From Nematostella vectensis (taxonomy: Eukaryota; Cnidaria; Anthozoa; Actiniaria; Edwardsiidae): a DNA stretch of 64,000 bases. Position 1 is the first letter of the stretch. Each line of letters begins with the position of its first letter. Under the pieces are notes generated by a model. It saw nothing but the letters and a program-made list of their open reading frames with translations. It ran no database searches and had not been told where the DNA came from. The stretch spans positions 126,501-190,500 of the forward strand of contig NC_064035.1 of the NCBI RefSeq assembly GCF_932526225.1, in the 5' to 3' direction. Positions 61,522 through 64,000 of the stretch are shown piece after piece. The position numbers and the translations under genes are program-made.

Positions 61522-64000
61522 GCCACGTTAGTCTTTCGTTGCGGGCACTTGACTACTAACGCAGCGACCCGGGTTCGATTCCCGCTGATAGCCTATTTTT
61601 TTTCTTTATTTTTTTTTTAAATATCGATACTTAATTATACTGTTCTTGGTGTGACATGACATAAAAAGAAAGTATAGGGACATTTTTATGTACTCTCAGC
61701 ATCTTTGATGTGCTCATGCTTTGTTCAGGATCCTGTACATATTTTATGCACACAAGAACTAACTAGATTCCTTGGATAACTTGATTAAGTAGATTCTAAC
61801 ATAGAGCATAGCGCTCGATAGATTGATATACCTTTTTTTCCGAGTATACTGTTTTATTTTTCCTAATGTTACTTTTTGGAATTTACATTCGGAAAAAAAA
61901 TTATCGATTGTAACCTTTTGGAGGTAACACTCGTAAAACAAATTCCCGAATGTAACCCTGAAGCTTTTCCCGAATGTAACCTCCAGTCCGATGGTGACTT
62001 TGCTTGGGATAGTTTACGATACCAATAGTATTAAAAGTAATTTTCATTACAATTCCCTTCAGCAATGCCACGTTAGTCTTTCGTTGCGGGCACTTGACTA
62101 CTAACGCAGCGACCCGGGTTCGATTCCCGCTGATAGCCTATTTTTGTTTTCTTCCTTTTTTTGTTTTAAATATCGATACTTAATTATACTGTTCTTGGTG
62201 TGTCATGACATAAAAAGAAGGTATAGGGACATTTTTATGTACTCTCAGCATCTTTGATGTGCTCATGCTATGTTCAGGATCCTGTACATATTTTATGCAC
62301 ACAAGAACTAACTAGATTCCTTGGATAACTTGATTAAGTAGATTCTAACATACAGCATAGCGCTCGATAGATTGATATTTCTTTTTTTCCGAGTATACTG
62401 TTTTATTTTTCCTAATGTTACTTTTTGGAATTTACATTCGGAAAAAAAATTATCGATTGTAACCTTTTGGAGGTTACACTCGTAAAACAAATTCCCGAAT
62501 GTAACCCTGAAGCTTTTCCCGAATGTAACCTCCAGTCCGATGGTGACTTTGCTTGGGATAGTTTACGATACCAATAGTATTAAAAGTAATTTTCATTACA
62601 ATTCCCTTCAGGAATGCCACGTTAGTCTTTCGTTGCGGGCACTTGACTACTAACGCAGCGACCCGGGTTCGATTCCCGCTGATAGCCTTTTTTTTTCTTT
62701 TTTTTTTTTTTTTAAATATCGATACTTAATTACACTGTTCTTGGTGTGTCATGACATAAAAAGAAGGTATAGGGACATTTTTATGTACTCTGAGCATCTG
62801 TGATGTGCTCATGCTATGTTCAGGATCCTGTACATATTTTATGCACACAAGAACTAACTAGATTCCTTGGATAACTTGATTAAGTAGATTCTAACATAGA
62901 GCATAGCGCTCGATAGATTGATATACCTTTTTTTCCGAGTATACTGTTTTATTTTTCCTAATGTTACTTTTTGGAATTTACATTCGAAAAAAAAAATTAT
63001 CGATTGTAACCTTTTGGAGGTTACACTCGTAAAACAAATTCCCGAATGTAACCCTGAAGCTTTTCCCGAATGTAACCTCCAGTCCGATGGTGACTTTGCT
63101 TGGGATAGTTTACGATACCAATAGTATTAAAAGTAATTTTCATTACAATTCCCTTCAGCAATGCCACGTTAGTCTTTCGTTGCGTGCACTTGACTACTAA
63201 CGCAGCGCCCGGGTTCGATTCCCGCTGATAGCCTTTTTTTTTTTTTCTTTTTTTTTTTAATATCGATACTTAATTATACTGTTCTTGGTGTGTCATGACA
63301 TAAAAAGAAGGTATAGGGACATTTTTATGTACTCTCAGCATCTGTGATGTGCTCATGCTATGTTCAGGATCCTGTACATATTTTATGCACAGAAGAACTA
63401 ACTAGATTCCTTGGATAACTTGATTAAGTAGATTCTAACATAGAGCATAGCGCTCGATAGATTGATATACCTTTTTTTCCGAGTATACTGTTTTATTTTT
63501 CCTAATGTTACTTTTTTGAATTTACATTCGGAAAAAAAATTTTCGATTGTAACCTTTTGGAGGTTACACTCGTAAAACAAATTCCCGAATGTAACCCTGA
63601 AGCTTTTCCCGAATGTAACCTCCAGTCCGATGGTGACTTTGCTTGGGATAGTTTACGATACCAATAGTATTAAAAGTAATTTTCATTACAATTCCCTTCA
63701 GCAATGCCACATTAGTCTTTCGTTGCGGGCACTTGACTACTAACGCAGCTACCCGGGTTCGATTCCCGCTGATAGCCTATTTTTTTTTTCTTTATTTTTT
63801 TTTTAAATATCGATACTTAATTATACTGTTCTTGGTGTGTCATGACATAAAAAGAAGGTATAGGGACATTTTTATGTACTCTCAGCATCTGTGATGTGCT
63901 CATGCTATGTTCAGGATCCTGTACATATTTTATGCACACAAGAACTAACTAGATTCCTTGGATAACTTGATTAAGTAGATTCTAACATAGAGCATAGCGC
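61522..64000. repeat. Array B, right part without clear higher order
   Basis: Units start at 61522, 62067, 62616, 63163 and 63706; the last is cut by the window edge. The unit at 61522 closely resembles the one at 60976, sharing GTGTGACATGAC and AAAGAAAGTATAG. The others carry private variants such as GATATTTC at about 62376. The tRNA-like segment at 63163 has lost one base. Confidence 0.85.

Larger units (their letters stand above)
47461..64000. repeat. Satellite array B: tandem units of about 531-551 bp
   Basis: Head-to-tail units phased on a tRNA-like segment, whose starts lie 531-551 bp apart after removal of the two LINEs. Each unit reads: tRNA-like segment, T-rich run of variable length, TAAATATCGATACTTAATTATACTG, a middle with CAGGATCCTGTACATATTTTATG, then TTTTTTTCCGAGTATACTG and the motif cluster around CCGAATGTAACC. 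Recurrent 60-68-codon frames on both strands are by-products of the repeat. Length differences are mostly in the T-run. The array continues past the right edge of the window. Confidence 0.97.

Noticed and set aside
47661-63777. Functional tRNA-Ser(ACT) gene cluster
   Set aside because: Only 3 of 7 acceptor pairs and 2 of 5 anticodon-stem pairs form, so normal processing and charging are unlikely.

Overview
This window looks like animal nuclear DNA that is almost entirely repetitive. It is AT-rich and has no dense gene arrangement. It holds two unrelated satellite arrays and two non-LTR retrotransposons of the Jockey/CR1/L2 superfamily. One retrotransposon has the 2A-like peptide plus PHD-finger N-terminus known from such elements in marine invertebrates. 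A marine invertebrate, possibly a cnidarian, is my best guess; nothing in the window fixes the species. I found no ordinary single-copy protein gene.

Layout. Bases 1-1007 are non-repeated AT-rich flank. Bases 1008-47460 are array A: 24 head-to-tail units of about 2.0 kb, four of them shortened to about 1.6 kb by one shared rearrangement. Array A has higher-order structure: a 7-unit block of about 13.62 kb occurs twice and begins a third time, followed by a 3-unit period of about 5.61 kb that occurs twice. Bases 47461-64000 are array B: units of about 531-551 bp (21 copies of its tRNA-like anchor). It starts as 2-unit repeats and then shows a 6-unit block of about 3.26 kb present twice. Array B is interrupted by a nearly full-length LINE on the minus strand (49675-53630) and by a 5'-truncated LINE on the plus strand (57848-59055).

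Within the units. Each 2-kb unit has a GC-richer core with small hairpins and a Pol III B-box-like sequence followed by a T-run. Each full-length unit also carries a 109-bp inverted-repeat element flanked by TTAA that resembles a piggyBac-type MITE. Each array-B unit contains a 72-nt tRNA-like sequence with an exact B box, a T-run just downstream, and a cluster of direct and inverted copies of a CCGAATGTAACC-like motif. The two satellites therefore independently share a 'B box + T-run' arrangement, the feature I find most worth testing.

History read from the sequence. The MITE inserted before array A amplified. The short-unit rearrangement arose once and was spread by block duplication. Local conversion or crossover patches then mixed unit types. 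Both LINEs are single-copy within the array, so they inserted after the neighbouring units were amplified. LINE 1 has two in-frame stops but no frameshift in about 3.45 kb, so it is a fairly young dead copy.
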